This document shows positions 23,615 to 36,702 of a DNA stretch of 64,000 nucleotides, piece after piece. The stretch spans positions 1 to 64,000 of the forward strand of contig JAJTUP010000047.1 of assembly GCA_021399435.1 (NCBI GenBank), given 5' to 3'. Numbering within the stretch: position 1 is the stretch's first letter; every line of letters begins with the position of its first letter. This stretch comes from Diaporthe sp. PMI_573. Lineage: Eukaryota; Ascomycota; Sordariomycetes; Diaporthales; Diaporthaceae. The translations under genes were made by a program, and so were the position numbers. Below the pieces are notes generated by a model that had not been told where the DNA came from, searched no databases, and saw only the letters and a program-made list of their open reading frames with translations.

Positions 23615-26600
23615 ATGCCCTCACTGTCGTTCTTCAAGAAGCGAAAGTCTCGTGATCGCCAGAACAGCTCAACGCCCTCTGCCCGGGACGACAGCAGGCT
23701 AGACTTGGGCGGTGAGAACACAGAGCCCAAGGCCCATGGAGCGGATTCAGGGCATGCAACGGGCGAAGCAAGCGTCGCCGGAACTGGAGCAAGCGGCCAC
23801 AGCAGCGGCGCCGGTACACCGATAGTGTTGCCTGACGATGCCAAAAACGTGGCCAAGGAGGACGAGAAGACCAAGGCGAGGCTTGCCCAGAGAAGCTCAA
23901 CCAGGGAGCTCATCCGAGGGTTCTTGGGGCACTCGCCGCGTGGCCACCGCAAGGACCTCGATACTGGAAGGTCTAGTCCCAGCTGGACGTCTCGGAGTGC
24001 TGCCTCGACGCCGCTGCCCGAGTACCGCCCCCTAAGGAGTGAGCATGAAAGTGAGCATGAGCATCAGCATCAGCATCAGCACCAGCATGGCCCTGAACTT
24101 GGCACTGAGCATAAGCTTGGCCACGGGTTCGCGCGTGAACGGGGGCCCGAATCTGAGCCTAAACATGCTGCTACCTCAGCAGCAACCGCAACCACAACAG
24201 CACCAGAGGAGGCGCCAGCACAACCGTCTCCGACGCTGCGCGAGAAGCCCAGCAGGCGAGCACGCCCCGTCAGTGCCATTGCTGCCGCCTCAAACACTGG
24301 CAGCAGCCTGCCGGGCCGGTGGAAATCGCAGAGGCTCAAGAGGCTGCAGAGCCTCGCTTTCAGGCCTCGCGACAGGAAAGACAAGGACAAGGAGACGGAT
24401 GCGCCACAGGTGACCGTTCCACCAGCCACAGCAGTAAGTCATCTACCAAGCCCTTCACTTCTCCGTGTCCTCCTCCCCTCCCACCTCCTCATGCCACCGT
24501 CCCACCGTCCCACCGTCCCACAGACCCCTGGCTCCCGTCGACTGTCTGGAACCCCACATTCCAAGGTTCTACCCCAGATTATCAGCCCATGCCGACGGAG
24601 ACTTCCACAGCACTACCTTCCCATGTCCTCCCCGCCGGAGCCGATGGAGTTTTGGAGGGTCCCTTTTTCTCGTCTCCATCAGCCCCTCGCGGTGAAGTGG
24701 ATTATTCCCGTCATTTACATACTACTGCTGTACATGAATCTGGCCACCCCATCGCGTGACCATCTGTCTGCCGGGCATAGATTTTCCTTTTCCTTTCCTT
24801 CTGTTCCTGCATCCAGATCTCTGAATCGTACGATGCACAACGTCTCGGCCCTTGTGTGAATCTTACTGTTTGGCCTGTGCCCTTGGACTTTCCTTCTCTC
24901 GTCTCCTGCATGTCCTCCTCAAAGTCAATTGCTGCTCTTGGCTGAATTCATCCAATCTAACCTTGCAGTCGTGGCTGACGTACATCTCGTGTTCTCCAAC
25001 TCGGCAGACCACAACCTCTCCTTCATCACACTCCGCAACCGCGTCCGGCTCCTTCTCCCCTGCATCGCCGCGCTCTCCAGTCAACTCAGACAAGCCATTG
25101 CCATCTCCCCCGCCAGAGCACCAGGGCGTACCAGGAACCACAACCTCCAGTCCGCCCCTGAGGCTAAACCGCATCATGGCAACACTGTCGGAGCAGGACC
25201 TCGAGAAGCTCTTCTCGGGTGCCCCGCAGTTCTTCGCGCGGGCTGAGGGGCACTACACTGGCGCGCCACATCCTTCGGTCGCCTACCCATGGGACGAGGC
25301 CCTAACCATCAGAGACCTGACCGACCACTCCCAGATTGACGATGCGGCATGGGGGTGCATTACCGCGTGGCCCCACATCACTCGCGATGTTGACAGGGGC
25401 CCATCTGCCTCAACATCCGAGAAGATGGCCGCCAAGCGCCGTGCCCATTTCTTCCCAAGGTGCAGGGAGAGACCAAATATGCTCAGCATGCAAGGGCTCG
25501 AGAAGGGCACCATGGGCTACCAGGCCGCCCTAGAGCTCGGTGTCTCGGATGCCCTCAAGGAGGAGCAGTGGGGGTTTGGGAGTTTGGGCGCCAAGGACAA
25601 GGTTGTCATCGAGGCCAGGCAGGCCGCCCTGACGTCCAAAGACGGTCTGAGGAGAATGGATGAGACCACGGTGCTTGACCATCTGATGAAGAACGCACAG
25701 AGGTACCCGGAGCAGCACCGGAAGGACAAGTCCACGTGCCATGAGTTGTTCCAGGAGCTGTTCACTCACTTCTTGCACCTGCCGAACCGATCACTTACGA
25801 ACCCCTACAGCCTGCCCGTTCAGATCATGGCTCTGCTAAAGGTTCTTGCCACGCCAAATGTGTGGGTCGACTTCTCGCATGTCGAATGGAGGATACGACT
25901 GGGACAGATCCTGTGGGGAACGCCTGATGACGACGACCAGGACAGTGTCAGCGATGGCTCGTCTATCACGGACGCAGAGGATTCGAAGGGCTTACATGAA
26001 GAGAGATACTGGCTCTTGCTACAAATCCTGCTTGCCTGCGAGCTGCTCGTGCGCCTGGACGCTATCACAGAAGGCGACGAGCTCCCCGACGAGGTCCGGC
26101 GCTCGGATGTCTACCGCTTCGAGAGGGACGCCAATGGTTCGGTGAAATGGTCGCTGCACCTGGCCCGGGCATGGTTGGAGAATATCGAAATTACCAAGAC
26201 GAGGCCGTCAGGCGACCATGAGACGCCCAAGGGCTGGCTCGCGAATCTTACCCAAAAGATGACACTAACCAGTGATCGCCCGCATTCTAAGCACCACGAC
26301 GCTCACAAACAACCCAAGGAGCAATTTGTATACGTCATGAAGGGGAAATTCTGGGAGAGACAGGTCCGCGGCCTGACACATTTCGCGAGGAGGCTTAAAT
26401 GGCCGGGGCTCGAGACCCAGGCTTCGCGGATTTCTGACAACTGCCGTGCAGTAACGGAAGGGACGCCCCTCAATACACCATTGGCCACTCCATTGTCAAC
26501 AAGGACAAACCAAACGACGTCTTCGTATTTCACAGCCGCCAATGCCGATGGCTCCGTGGAAAGGAAGCCGTCACGACGGCAGAAGGTTGGTGCAGCGCTG

Positions 26601-28157
26601 CATCCTGCTGGCTGGCTTTCAAAGAGTTACGTGTCGGGTTTGATGCTACCAGGCGAAGGGCTCTACCACTTTATCATGTCGACGTTGATCGAGAATGACG
26701 TGACCGCGATGACGAGGCTTGGGCCGATGGCGAATCTCTGCGGGGGATTCGTGTATCAGGGGAAGAGTTTCTGGAGTACGGCGTGTGTGGTTGGACGTGT
26801 CTTGGCTGCCGGAAAGGGTGCTGTAGAATGTATGGGATGGATCTCGAGTGATGTCATGCCTCTGGGACTGGGCGATGGCTGGGTCGATGTCGACGTTGAA
26901 GACGTACCTGGTAAGTTCTTTCCGTTATGGCGATCCCTGCTCCACCGTGGTGAATTGGCCTAAAGTATATCCCCATCGATCACTTTTCAATGCTGACCAT
27001 AGCTTGCAGAGGACGTTAAACGCACCGGCAAGCAGGCTAGGCTCTGGGGGAAGCTCGCGATAGAGCGAGAGTCTTCAGTCCTAGGAGAAGGCTCCGAACA
27101 AGACTCCGTCTTGCCCGCTGACTTCATTATCCCTTACGAAAACAACTACAAGTCACCACCGCCTACAATCAGTGTCGAGCTGAGGTCACTCATCTTGTCT
27201 GAGCCTCTTGATTCGGTCCAGACCACACCGACACTGGAGATCGCAACTCCATTCTCGGACTTCACTTCTCCCCAAGCGTTGAGGACATACACGCCCACGA
27301 TTACGTTCAATGTGACAAATTGGGAGGAGGACGATGACGAGATGGTCACAATTCCTGTGGCAAAGGACGTGTACTTCGTGACGGCCCACCCATGTGTGCC
27401 CTCCCAACATGTCAGGATCTTGAAATCGCCCTCCAGTCCTACCATCCAGCAGTTCGATTTGTCAGGTCCTTTTGCTCCGGGGAATGGCAAGCAACCTGGC
27501 CATGCCAAAATCAAATGTGAGTTGCCTCGATCTAGCTAAACAAGCCCGAGGAAACAGACAGCACCGGCTGACAGTTCTTTAGGCCACCCCCTACACAAGT
27601 ATTATACTTATACCGCCATCCATCTGTCCGAGCTTCTTAATAAATCCAACTGGACCCTGGAACAGCTACTCAGCGATTCGTCTTCCAACTTTGCCCCAAG
27701 CATCGCCCCAGCATCCAGCGCCCACAAAACGCCTCGTGTCCTCGTCATCGACGCCATGACTAACTTTCTGCCGCAGCCGGAGGCACACGAGATCCCACTG
27801 TCGCCCGCCATCAGCAGGGCCAGCACAAACCAGAGCTCGTCGAGCCGGCACTCGTCGCTGAGTAGTGCCAGCGGACGGGGCGGGCCGGACATGGACACCC
27901 AAGGGACATCACCGGACCGAAACGGCAAGAACAAGGGGCGGGACCGGGAGAACAGCGCCAAGGGCACGACCGAGCACAACATGCACTCCGAGACCAGGAG
28001 GCGGCAGTTCGGGAGTGACATGGAGATCCTGGTCAGGGCGCTGTGCGCGGAGAGGGGCTGGAACGCGCTGATTTCCCGCCGCAGGCGTGGGTGTCTCGCG
28101 TGTGCCATCCGCGAGGCGGGCGCGCTGGGATGGAGGGTTGTCATACGGGTCGACTGA
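23615..28157 (+). CDS. Large multi-exon protein of unknown function
   Basis: A frame-consistent model has exons 23615-24433, 25008-26910, 27010-27516 and 27583-28157 (about 1267 aa). All introns are GT-AG, and the last two are certain from phase and continuity. The first intron is unusually long (574 nt) and may hide one or two small exons: open frames near 24520-24760 read like protein but could not be joined with confidence. The N-terminus (MPSLSFFKKRKSRDRQ) is basic, followed by a disordered Ser/Pro/Glu region with a His-Gln repeat (near 24054-24085). The middle is a long helical domain without low complexity (LFSGAPQFFARAEGHYTGA..., RPNMLSMQGLEKGTMGYQAA). The C-terminal third is mixed, ending in a basic Cys-containing segment (RRRRGCLACAIREAGALGW). 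No catalytic motif or membrane segment is apparent and I do not recognise a named family. Its regular exon structure and long ordered domain argue for a real, conserved gene. Confidence 0.75.
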
Positions 28158-28564
28158 GCGGCCCGGCGGGGTTCGAAGGAGGCTTTTTGTCCGCTGTGGA
28201 CATCGGCCGCTGTAAAAGAGTGTTTACGATACCCTGAGCGAGCGAGTTTGGCATCAAAGGAGCATTGCACATTTCTAAAGGTATGATTCGTCGGAAAAGG
28301 CCATGGGTAGGTAAATGAACACAAGGGTTGGGAAAATATGTAGGTTCGTAATCGAGGAAATTGAAACGAGATTTCGTACACAGTGTCCCATGTCATAGAG
28401 ATTCTTGAGATGCATACGCTTCAATCTTCCCTTGCAATTCCCATTTACAAAATGGGGATAATGTAAAAGAGTGAAACGCCACCACCTCCAAGAAATGCCC
28501 AGAATGTTGGCCCGCGCCCCCACAAGGCGCAAGATGCTCATTTCCTCCCACCGGTTGGGTCACA

Positions 28565-29422
28565 TCACAGCTCATCAACACTCCACTCCTTCCAGCCCTT
28601 CTCCTCACCGGGGAGCCTCACGGCCTCCCACTCGGCCCGCGCGACATTCTTCCACTCCGACACGGGGATCCACCCAATATATGCCCTGTCGCCGAACCCG
28701 CCGACCCAGTACACCTCGTCGACGACGAGGCGCACCCACCCGGCCTCGTGGATCCGATTCCCGGGCAGCCAGTACTTTGCGTCCGGGTGCGCCGTCAGAA
28801 AACACTCCTGCAGCTCGCCCGACTCGGCCTCGGAGGGGGAGATGTCCTCCAGGTGCCCGAGCAGGCTGAACCGGGGGAGGTTGGCGGCGCTGTAGGGGAC
28901 GGGGTCGTAGTCGGGCGGCAGGGTTGTCGTGGTGTCCTCTCCGCCTCCTGTGCCTGACCACCACCTGGAAAGCCAGGACAGCGGGTTGTGTGAGGGTGAC
29001 GTCGAGGACTTGATGCGCTTCGCGGGTGGGTACGGGGGCACCCAGTTGACGCCTATAGACATGTTGCTCCCCGCGGCGACGTTCTTGAAGCTCGTGGCGA
29101 TCTTGATGGCTAATATGGTGGGGTTGCCCTCTTCCTCGGCGCCGCAGTCGGCGATGTAGTCCATCATCCCGATAGGCACGCCGCCCAGGTTCGGTGGTCG
29201 GTTCTCGAGGGCGTCTGCATCTTTGGAGGATGTGGATGGGAAAACGGTGGAAAGGGTCGCGAGCGGGCTAAGGGCCAGGATGCGCCGGCCTAGTACGGCG
29301 GACTCGTACGAGGTTGGGATGCGCTGCGCGGGGTGCTGGTCGGGCTCGGCGCGTGGTTCGATGGGGGAGGCTGTTGCGGCGTTGAGGGCCGTGATGGCGG
29401 AGAGTGATGCGGTGAACTTCAT
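28565..29422 (-). CDS. Secreted CREG-like (pyridoxamine-phosphate-oxidase-like fold) protein
   Basis: A single exon of 285 aa. A Leu/Ala-rich N-terminus cleavable near residue 19 (..ATASP) suggests secretion or vacuolar targeting. The central and C-terminal parts carry the hallmarks of the CREG beta-barrel family: GGVPIGMMDYIADCG, then CFLTAHPDAKYWLPG, HEAGWVRLVVDEVYWVGGFG and DRAYIGWIPVSEWKNV. CREG proteins share the split-barrel fold of PNP oxidases but usually do not bind FMN; animal CREG1 is a secreted/lysosomal glycoprotein. The catalytic role in fungi is unknown. The gene faces away from the aldehyde dehydrogenase at 30337, sharing an 0.9-kb upstream region. Length and motif order are normal for fungal members. 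Confidence 0.85.
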   Translation of the reverse strand: MKFTASLSAITALNAATASPIEPRAEPDQHPAQRIPTSYESAVLGRRILALSPLATLSTVFPSTSSKDADALENRPPNLGGVPIGMMDYIADCGAEEEGNPTILAIKIATSFKNVAAGSNMSIGVNWVPPYPPAKRIKSSTSPSHNPLSWLSRWWSGTGGGEDTTTTLPPDYDPVPYSAANLPRFSLLGHLEDISPSEAESGELQECFLTAHPDAKYWLPGNRIHEAGWVRLVVDEVYWVGGFGDRAYIGWIPVSEWKNVARAEWEAVRLPGEEKGWKEWSVDEL

Positions 29423-30336
29423 TGTGAGCCGTCTCGTGTAAAACGTGTAGGGCAGGAATGATCTGGAAAGTATGTGCGTCGTGCGTGGAGAAAGTAGGCC
29501 TTGAGCTCAGTCTGAAGCGCGGAAGCGGGCGTTTGAGGAGGGATCGACGACCGTTGGACCGAGGGACGGGAGGCCCGGAAGGTGGCAGCTTTTATCTGAT
29601 CAATCTAATCTCTTGGCAGCGGCTTGGAGCGAGTCAGGAGGGGCAGGGGTGTGGGATGCGTGATGTGGTCGAAGTTGGCCGCCCTGCATGTGATGGCGCC
29701 GACTAGTTGAAAGGACAGGAGCAGTGGCGGCACCAAAGTACCTGGACATCATGCTCCTTGTTCCTCTGGATATGCCCATGCAAAGCTGGGATCTAGTCTG
29801 CACACAGGAAGGATATTTGAGACAAACTGAACAGAATCCCGGTATTTCAACTGGGCGTTCTTTGCTCTTCAGCAAAGTTGTAATTTTCATATTTATTTTC
29901 TTGCTCCCTTCTTGACGCAGACCAAGCAAGTAATGGCGATCATGGTGAGTGGCACACATAGCGTGGTACAGTTTCTTCTTTGCATGTCGTCCGGAATCTG
30001 TCCACAGGCCACTTGCAAGGGATCGACGTGCCTGCCGATGCGCGGCCAAGACCCCTGAAAACGCGACGTAAAGTCCCCAGAAAATCGTCCGGCTAGGAGC
30101 TCTGGTGGCACCATAACAAGCAAATTAATTCTGGCCTCGCTCCTCTGCCGACAACCACACCAGGTCATGAATTGACCTTCACAACCCACGAATCTGGATT
30201 GAGCTGCGGAGTTATCAGGGGCAGCTGAGGGCAATGGAACACAGGATGCAGGCCCAGGACTTCTTTGATCAGTGGCTTGCCCAAGCCCTGGCGCGCCTTC
30301 GGGAGCCTCCGTATGTGTGGTCCTTCCACCACATCC
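29423..30336. promoter_or_regulatory. Shared upstream region of the CREG-like and ALDH genes
   Basis: About 0.9 kb between divergent start codons. No gene is seen. A second in-frame ATG for the ALDH lies at 30313. Confidence 0.5.
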
Positions 30337-32311
30337 ATGGTTGACCCAGCTGACATTTGTTGCGGTGACAGCTTCGACAATGCACCGATCCTGGCTTGGA
30401 TGCTTCTCTCCCCCCTGCTACTCCTCGTCGTCGTGTGGTGTTTTAAGGGCGAGCACGACCAGCCCATCCGTTACCGAGTGCCTTCTCCGAAGGTCCCTGA
30501 GCCAAAGGAAATCCTGCAGAAGCCAAACATAAAGGTGCGAGTGATGCTTTCTCGACAAAAGATGGACATAATGGCTCACATGTCTCTCCCCCAGGTCTCC
30601 GGAGCCAGTGCGATTCGATGTTATGCCCCAGCCACCGGCCAATTCCTCGGGTTCATCAACCCCTCGACCCCGGCCGCCATCGACCGAGCTGTTGACGCCG
30701 CCGAGGCTGCGCAGAAGACGTGGGCAAGCACGAGTTTCAGGGAAAGACGCAAGGTCCTGTGGTCCATGCTGCAGTATGTTCTCGACAATCAGGAGGAGAT
30801 CTGCCGCGTGGCTTGCCTCGACTCCGGGAAGACCATGGTCGACGCCCAGCTCGGCGAGATCCTCGTCACCGTCGAGAAGTTGCAGTGGACCATAACCCAC
30901 GGCGAGAAGGCCCTGACCCCCAGCAGGCGGCCCACGAACCTGCTTATGGTGTACAAGAAGAACACTGTCCAGTATGAGCCCCTGGGCGTGGTCGCTGCCC
31001 TCGTGTCGTGGAACTACCCCTTCCACAACCTCATTGGTCCTGTCATCTCGGCCATCTTCTCTGGAAACGGTATCCTGGTCAAGGCCTCGGAGCAGACTGC
31101 ATGGAGCGCAAGCTACTTTGCGAGCATCGCGAGGGGCGCCTTGATCGCCCACGGCCATGACCCGGCTCTAGTGCAGACCGTCGCCTGCTGGCCGCAAGTT
31201 GCGAACCACCTCACCTCCCACCCCAAGATCTCGCACGTCACCTTCATCGGCTCCCGTCCAGTGTGCCACAAGGTTGCAGAGTCGGCCGCGAAAGCCCTAA
31301 TTCCAGTTGTCGCTGAGCTGGGCGGGAAGGATGCCTGCATCGTCCTGGACTCGGCCAAGGGCGACCTCCCGCGGATAGTAAGCAGGCTTCTGGATACAAT
31401 CTTAACCCCTTCCAGAAGAAAACACCTCCCCTCTGTGGCCCTTTATTTCCCCTATTTGTATGAAACCACCCCCTTGGTGCTCTGATAACTGACTCTGAAT
31501 GCTGCAGTGCGAGACGCTCCTCCGAGGTACCTTCCAGGCAGCAGGTCAGAACTGTATTGGAATCGAGCGCATTGTCGCCACGCCTGGTGTCTACAACAAG
31601 CTCGTCGAACGCCTCGAGCCTCGCGTCAAGGCCATCCGCCTGGGCTGGGAAGCAGACATGGGCGCACTGATCTCCGACGCCTCCTTCGGAAGACTCGAAG
31701 GCCTGGTCCAGGACGCAGTCAAGAACGGCGCACGCCTGCTCTCGGGTGGCAAACGCTACCCTCACCCCGAGTACCCCAGCGGCCACTACTTCAGCCCGAC
31801 TCTGCTCGTCGACGTCACGGCCGACATGGCCATCGCTCATGAGGAATGCTTCGGCCCCATCATGGTTCTCATGCGCGCCGCCTCCAACACCGCAGCCGAT
31901 GTCCTGCGTGTGGCCAACGCGCCTGATTTCGGTCTTGGCGGCAGCGTCTTCGGGCGAGACTCGGACCCTGTCCTTCAGGCCGTCGTCAAGGGGCTGAGGT
32001 GTGGCATGGTGGCCATCAACGACTTCGCAGCCTTCTACGCCGTCCAGCTGCCGTTCGGTGGCGTCGCGGGCTCGGGCTACGGCCGGTTTGCTGGTGAGGA
32101 GGGACTGAGGGGCTTGTGTAATATCAAGGCTGTGTGTGCGGACCGATGGGGATGGGCGGGTGTCAGGACGAGCATACCGCCGCCGATCAGGTATCCGATT
32201 GACAGCCAGGACCGAAGCTGGAAGTTTGCAAAGGGTGTGGTGGAGACGGGGTATGGGCTCGGTGCGGCGAGGAAGGTCGGTGGCGTGCTGGGGATTTTGA
32301 AGAACATGTGA
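30337..32311 (+). CDS. MSC7: Membrane-anchored aldehyde dehydrogenase, Msc7-like
   Basis: Three exons (30337-30534, 30595-31377, 31508-32311; introns 60 and 130 nt, GT-AG, both phase 0) encode 594 aa; an alternative ATG at 30313 adds 8 residues. One N-terminal membrane segment (about residues 18-36, Leu/Val-rich) is followed by a full ALDH domain: cofactor-binding VVAALVSWNYPFHNL, general base Glu in VVAELGGKDACIVL (about E307), and the nucleophile in FQAAGQNCIGIER (about C343). The C-terminal FGGVAGSGYGRFAGEEGL is also present. Anchor, length and sequence fit yeast Msc7 and its filamentous-fungal relatives, thought to be ER-associated NAD(P)-dependent dehydrogenases; the substrate is unknown. 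Catalytic residues are intact. It converges with the F-box gene, their stop codons 182 bp apart. Confidence 0.88.
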
Positions 32312-32493
32312 GATACGAGTAGTGCCGAGATTGTGGAGTGCTCTGCCGTTGAAGAGGAGGTCAAGTAGATATGAAAGACAAAAGCGCCCCTGAGGTTGTC
32401 GGGATACGAGATGAAAAAGACGGTATACATATATAATGCTAATCTAATAAGGTGCTCCTTATTGTCAGACACAGTAGTCCACTGCACAAAGCT

Positions 32494-34072
32494 TCAGTCC
32501 AACCAAAAGTCTGACCATGGCTCATGCCCGACCCCGCCGACAGCAGCTCCCACCACCGGTGACGACGGCAGGTTGTTCCCCTCGGCGGTGCCCTCAGGAG
32601 GGTACAAGAACATCTTGGCACGCTGACGACAAACGTCCGCGAAACCCGCCTCCCGCACATACGCACGGGGGCTCTCGAGGCACGCCGCCCACGCCATTCC
32701 TACATGACGAGCATCGACGATGCGCCCGCCGTGGCGACCCATTACGCCGCGCAGCTTCGAGGCCAGCGCGCCCAGGAGAGCTTCCTGCGCCGACCGCGGC
32801 GCCGAGGAAGGGATCAGCCGGGACGTCTGCAGCAGGGACGTCTGGACGATGTACCGCGGCCATTGGGCATCGAACACGCCCAGGAAGTCGAAGAGGGCGA
32901 GGAGCGCCGCCGCGAGCTTCAGCCTCTCCAAGGGTGTTGGGGCTGCTGGTGGCGGCGGTGATGATGTCGGCTCGCCTTGCCCGCTGGAAGGCTCGTCGTG
33001 GTCGTCGCTGGAGTCCAGCGCCCCGGCGTTGGCGACGAGCTGCAGGATCCGCTGGAAGCCTTCCCGCGTGGCCTCCCATGTCTGGTCCTCTTGCAGGCAG
33101 GTGCCGCCGCGCACGAGCCAGAACAGGCGCTGCATCTTCTCGACCCCAACATCTATAGCCCCGTGATCGGATTCGAATGGTCCTGCGAGGAGGGCGGTTG
33201 GGATCTTGGTGCCCGGGTGGACCTCGAGGTGTGTCCCGAGCAGAGCGCGCAGGCGGTCCCCAAGAATTCTGAGGGGTTGTCTGCCGGGGAGTGCACTAGA
33301 GTCCGAGCTGGGGGGCAGTACATATCTCAGAAAACAGTCGAGGTCGAAGCCCAGCTTCTCGCGCATTGTCATGGTGGAAGCGCTCTCATCGTCGCCGTCG
33401 GAGGTAATGTAGGCTCTGTCGTACAGACTTCCTGGACGGGGGGTATCCGCCAGGCGCTCCTTTTTCAGTTGAGGAATGGTGAAATAGGCCCGCCCGGCGG
33501 CGTGCTGCCGGATCCAGACATCAAAGGACGAGAGGAGTACCGGGGCTTTCGCCCAAGAACAAGCGAGAATGGCAGACTGGGATGGAAGTTAGTGATGTGA
33601 GCTCTCCTGACGCGGCACAACCAGCAAACTTGGGTCCCACAAGTGCTCAACTCACCTGGAAGTCAGGATCGCCCTCAATCCTTTCCACATCCCACTGCCA
33701 ACCGTCGTAGGATGAGGCCTCAAACTTGTCGCTGCCGTAATATGCATCCCACGTCGACCCAAAGGCAGCACCAACCATTTGGTACTTGATGGAGTCGCTG
33801 GACAAACGATGGTGTAAGTCGCGGCCGACGAGGGGGAGAGACAGATTCTGCGAATAGACGAAGACACGCTCGAGAACCTCTTGAGGAAGTTGAGACAGGC
33901 GTGGGAGGCTGATCTTCATCCTGGCGTCGCCATCCTTCCCACCGTGCTTTCTGGCTCGCTTCGACAGCGGTGGTCCTTCCAGATCGGTCTCACCAGGTCC
34001 CTTTTCTTTTCGCCTCTTCTCAGGCTTGGGTTGCCCCCTCTTGCCACGGACTCTTATCGGTGTCAGCTTCAT
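32494..34072 (-). CDS. F-box-like protein of unknown target
   Basis: Two exons (34072-33656 and 33576-32494; 79-nt intron, GTGAGT..CTAAC..CAG, phase 0) encode 499 aa. A basic N-terminus with possible nuclear-localisation clusters (KRGQPKPEKRRKEK, SKRARK) precedes an F-box-like motif at about residues 56-95 (LPRLSQLPQEVLERVFVYSQ, then NLSLPLVGRDLHHRLSS). The rest is helical with acidic and Pro-rich insertions (DDHDEPSSGQ, SSPPPPAAPTP) and ends in DFWLD. F-box proteins link substrates to SCF ubiquitin ligases; no WD40, LRR or Kelch repeat is seen, so the substrate-binding part belongs to the large family of fungal F-box proteins without a known partner. Divergent from MRS2, 482 bp apart. Confidence 0.78.
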
Positions 34073-34554
34073 TGCTGTCCAGAATCCTGTTGTTAAGAAT
34101 TATTCCTCCGAGGCGCGGTGATGAGGGTAGTGTGAGGCAGGCTTTTCCCTTGTCGTTCCCAACACCTGCACTGCTCCAGACTCGGGTACCAAGGTGAGCT
34201 CCATTGAAGGTCATGCTGCGGTTTCAATGTTGGGAAGAGCCAGCTTTCAATATGAAGGAAGACATGGAAGGAAAGATTGTTCGGTGACCAACTCCCATAG
34301 AGACACACCTAGCGTGCACCAGCCAGGCGGTAATGGCTCCTAATTTGCTAGGGAGTGCACAGTCTCGACGCTAGGCAGTGGGGTGCACACAGCGAGGAGG
34401 TTTTTAGCCCGCAGGATTGACGTAGTGGGAAAAACTTCGTCCCCAAAAACTTGGGCACACCATGACACGGCCTTGCAACCGCGACATCGACAGCGCCTCG
34501 TTTGCTGGAGTGAGCTGACTTCCTGTCTACCAGCGACAGAAAGGGCCAGTCACG

Positions 34555-36362
34555 ATGCGCCCGCCTTTGCAGCCTGCGGCCCCTTCTCGCAGGCTGCTCC
34601 GGTTTCTGCGGTTCCAATCCGAAGGAATCCCCTTCTTCAGTCCCAGCCATGTGCGCTCCGCCGGGACCAAATGCCATGGCCTGCCTCCCCACGACTCTCG
34701 AGGCTCGGCGCGTGCTGCAGAACAACCCGGTTGCGCACCACGGCGATTCTCAGCCTCGAGGACCAGCAGATCCGAAGCCGCCCTCCACTCAGCGCTGTTC
34801 GACCTGGAGAGCATCATCCCAAAATCTCTGAAAAAGGGTCGCTCCACTGGCACCGATCTTGTCGGGGGAAATGCTGCCACAAGATCGCGGAGATTCACTA
34901 CTACGGACGAGCCCGCCGAAAGGGAGCGTGGCAGGACGTGGCAGCAGAGACTGTGGGCGGATACCACGGTCAAGTCCGAGTTTCGGAGCAGGGCCACGGA
35001 CGATTTCGATACGTCGATATTCACTTCTTCCATGACAGCCAGGAGGGCCAAGGCTGCCCTTGAACCTGTGCTACGATGCACAGAGGTGGACGAGAAGGGC
35101 GACGCCATCCTGACCGACGGCGCATTCAAGAAGAGCGAGCTTATTGCAAAGGTAAGGCCCGAACGGACAGCCACCATCGCTGAGAGCGCTCGACTAGCAA
35201 GGACGCTTTGCTAAATATACATTGGTCGACACTGCAGTACGGCCTCATGCCCCGCGATCTGCGCAAGATCGACTCATCCAACCTCCCGCACATCCTCGTC
35301 CGGCCGGCTGCGATCCTTCTCAACCTTCTACACCTTCGAGTGCTCATCAAGCACGACCGCGTCCTGCTCTTCGACGTCTACGGCTCCCAGGCCTCGTCTG
35401 CGCAGTCTGAATTTATGTACGAGCTGCAGGGTAAGCTGCGGCAGAAGCAGGCCCCCGGCACCGCAGGCGGCCTCCCGTACGAATTCCGCGCGCTCGAGGT
35501 GGTGCTCATGTCAGTGACCTCGGAGATAGAGAAGGAATTTGGCACCGTTCAGAAGCCGCTCATGCACCTGCTCGGCGACCTGGAAGAGGATGTCGACAGG
35601 GAGAAGCTGCGGTACCTGCTGGTGCTCTCGAAGAAGGTGAGCACCTTTGAGCAGAAGGTGAGGCTGGTCCGGGATGCGATCGACGAGTTGCTGGAAGCGG
35701 ACGACGACCTGAGCCAGATGTATTTGACGGAGAAGACGCGGGATATATCACGCGAGGTGGACGACCACACCGAGGTTGAGATGCTGCTGGAATCATATCA
35801 CAAAATTTGCGACGAGGTCGTCCAGGAGGCGAGCAACTTGGTCTCCGGGATCCGGAACACGGAGGAGGTGTAGGTGTTTCGTCATGACCTCAGAACTTGG
35901 GATCTTACTAACATCACTTTCCAAAGCATCCGTGCTATCCTAGACGCCAATCGCAACGCTCTCATGCTCCTGGAGCTCAAGTTCAGCGTCGGCACCTTGG
36001 CCCTGGCGATGGGCACCTTCTTCGCGGGTCTCTACGGCATGAACCTGGAGAACTTCATCGAGGAAACGAACTGGGGCTTTGCGGGCGTGACTGGCGCCTC
36101 CGTCTTCTTCAGCGCGCTTGTGGGCTGGTACGGCCTGGTCAAGCTGCGCAAGGTCCAGCGCGTGCGCATGCGCAACCGCAGGTCGCTAACAAACAGCCCG
36201 GACGGCCATGAGCCGTACGGAGCCATGCAGTGGTACAAGGACGACAGCCCCACAGCGCTACTCGAGGCCAAACACCGCGAGAAGCTTAAGAGGATCGCCG
36301 CGATGAAGGAGAAGCGCCCTCAGGCCACGGGATTTAAGAAGTGGCTGCAGAAGTTGCAGTGA
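34555..36362 (+). CDS. MRS2: Mitochondrial inner-membrane magnesium channel MRS2/LPE10
   Basis: Three exons (34555-35151, 35238-35869, 35927-36362; introns 86 and 57 nt) encode 554 aa. The second donor is GTAGGT, and joining it restores NTEEVIRAILDANRN, a block conserved in Mrs2. An Arg/Ser/Pro-rich, acid-poor N-terminus is a typical mitochondrial presequence. Then come the matrix domain (LMPRDLRKID..., DRVLLFDVYGS) and long helices (PYEFRALEVVLMSVTSEIE). Two membrane helices follow, the first ending in the signature Tyr-Gly-Met-Asn (GMN at about 447-449) and a short acidic loop (ENFIEETNW). The C-terminus is basic. Mrs2 forms a pentameric CorA-type channel importing Mg2+ into the matrix, needed for group II intron splicing and energy metabolism. 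All diagnostic features are intact. Confidence 0.95.
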
Positions 36363-36702
36363 AGTACTTGGGAAGGGATGATCCACAAATCCTGCAGGCG
36401 TCCTTGTGAAGCTCGAATATGGTTGACGGCAACCTATGATTATTGGAGGAGGAGCTGCCAGGGGCACATGCTGGTTGAACCTGTACGAACATCTGATGCT
36501 GTTTTTTTTTTATTATTATAGCATCTCGAACTCACCTCATTTTCATAGATGATACCCCCTCCGAGTACTAGTCATAAGTATTGCTGATTATTTTCCACGA
36601 CGCACGCACACTCCCTGAGGGAACACGCGCGGCCTCCACAGCCTGTCCCCCCAACCCCCCGAACTGTGTCCTCCGTCGCATCGTCCTCCACAGCCTCGAT
36701 TT

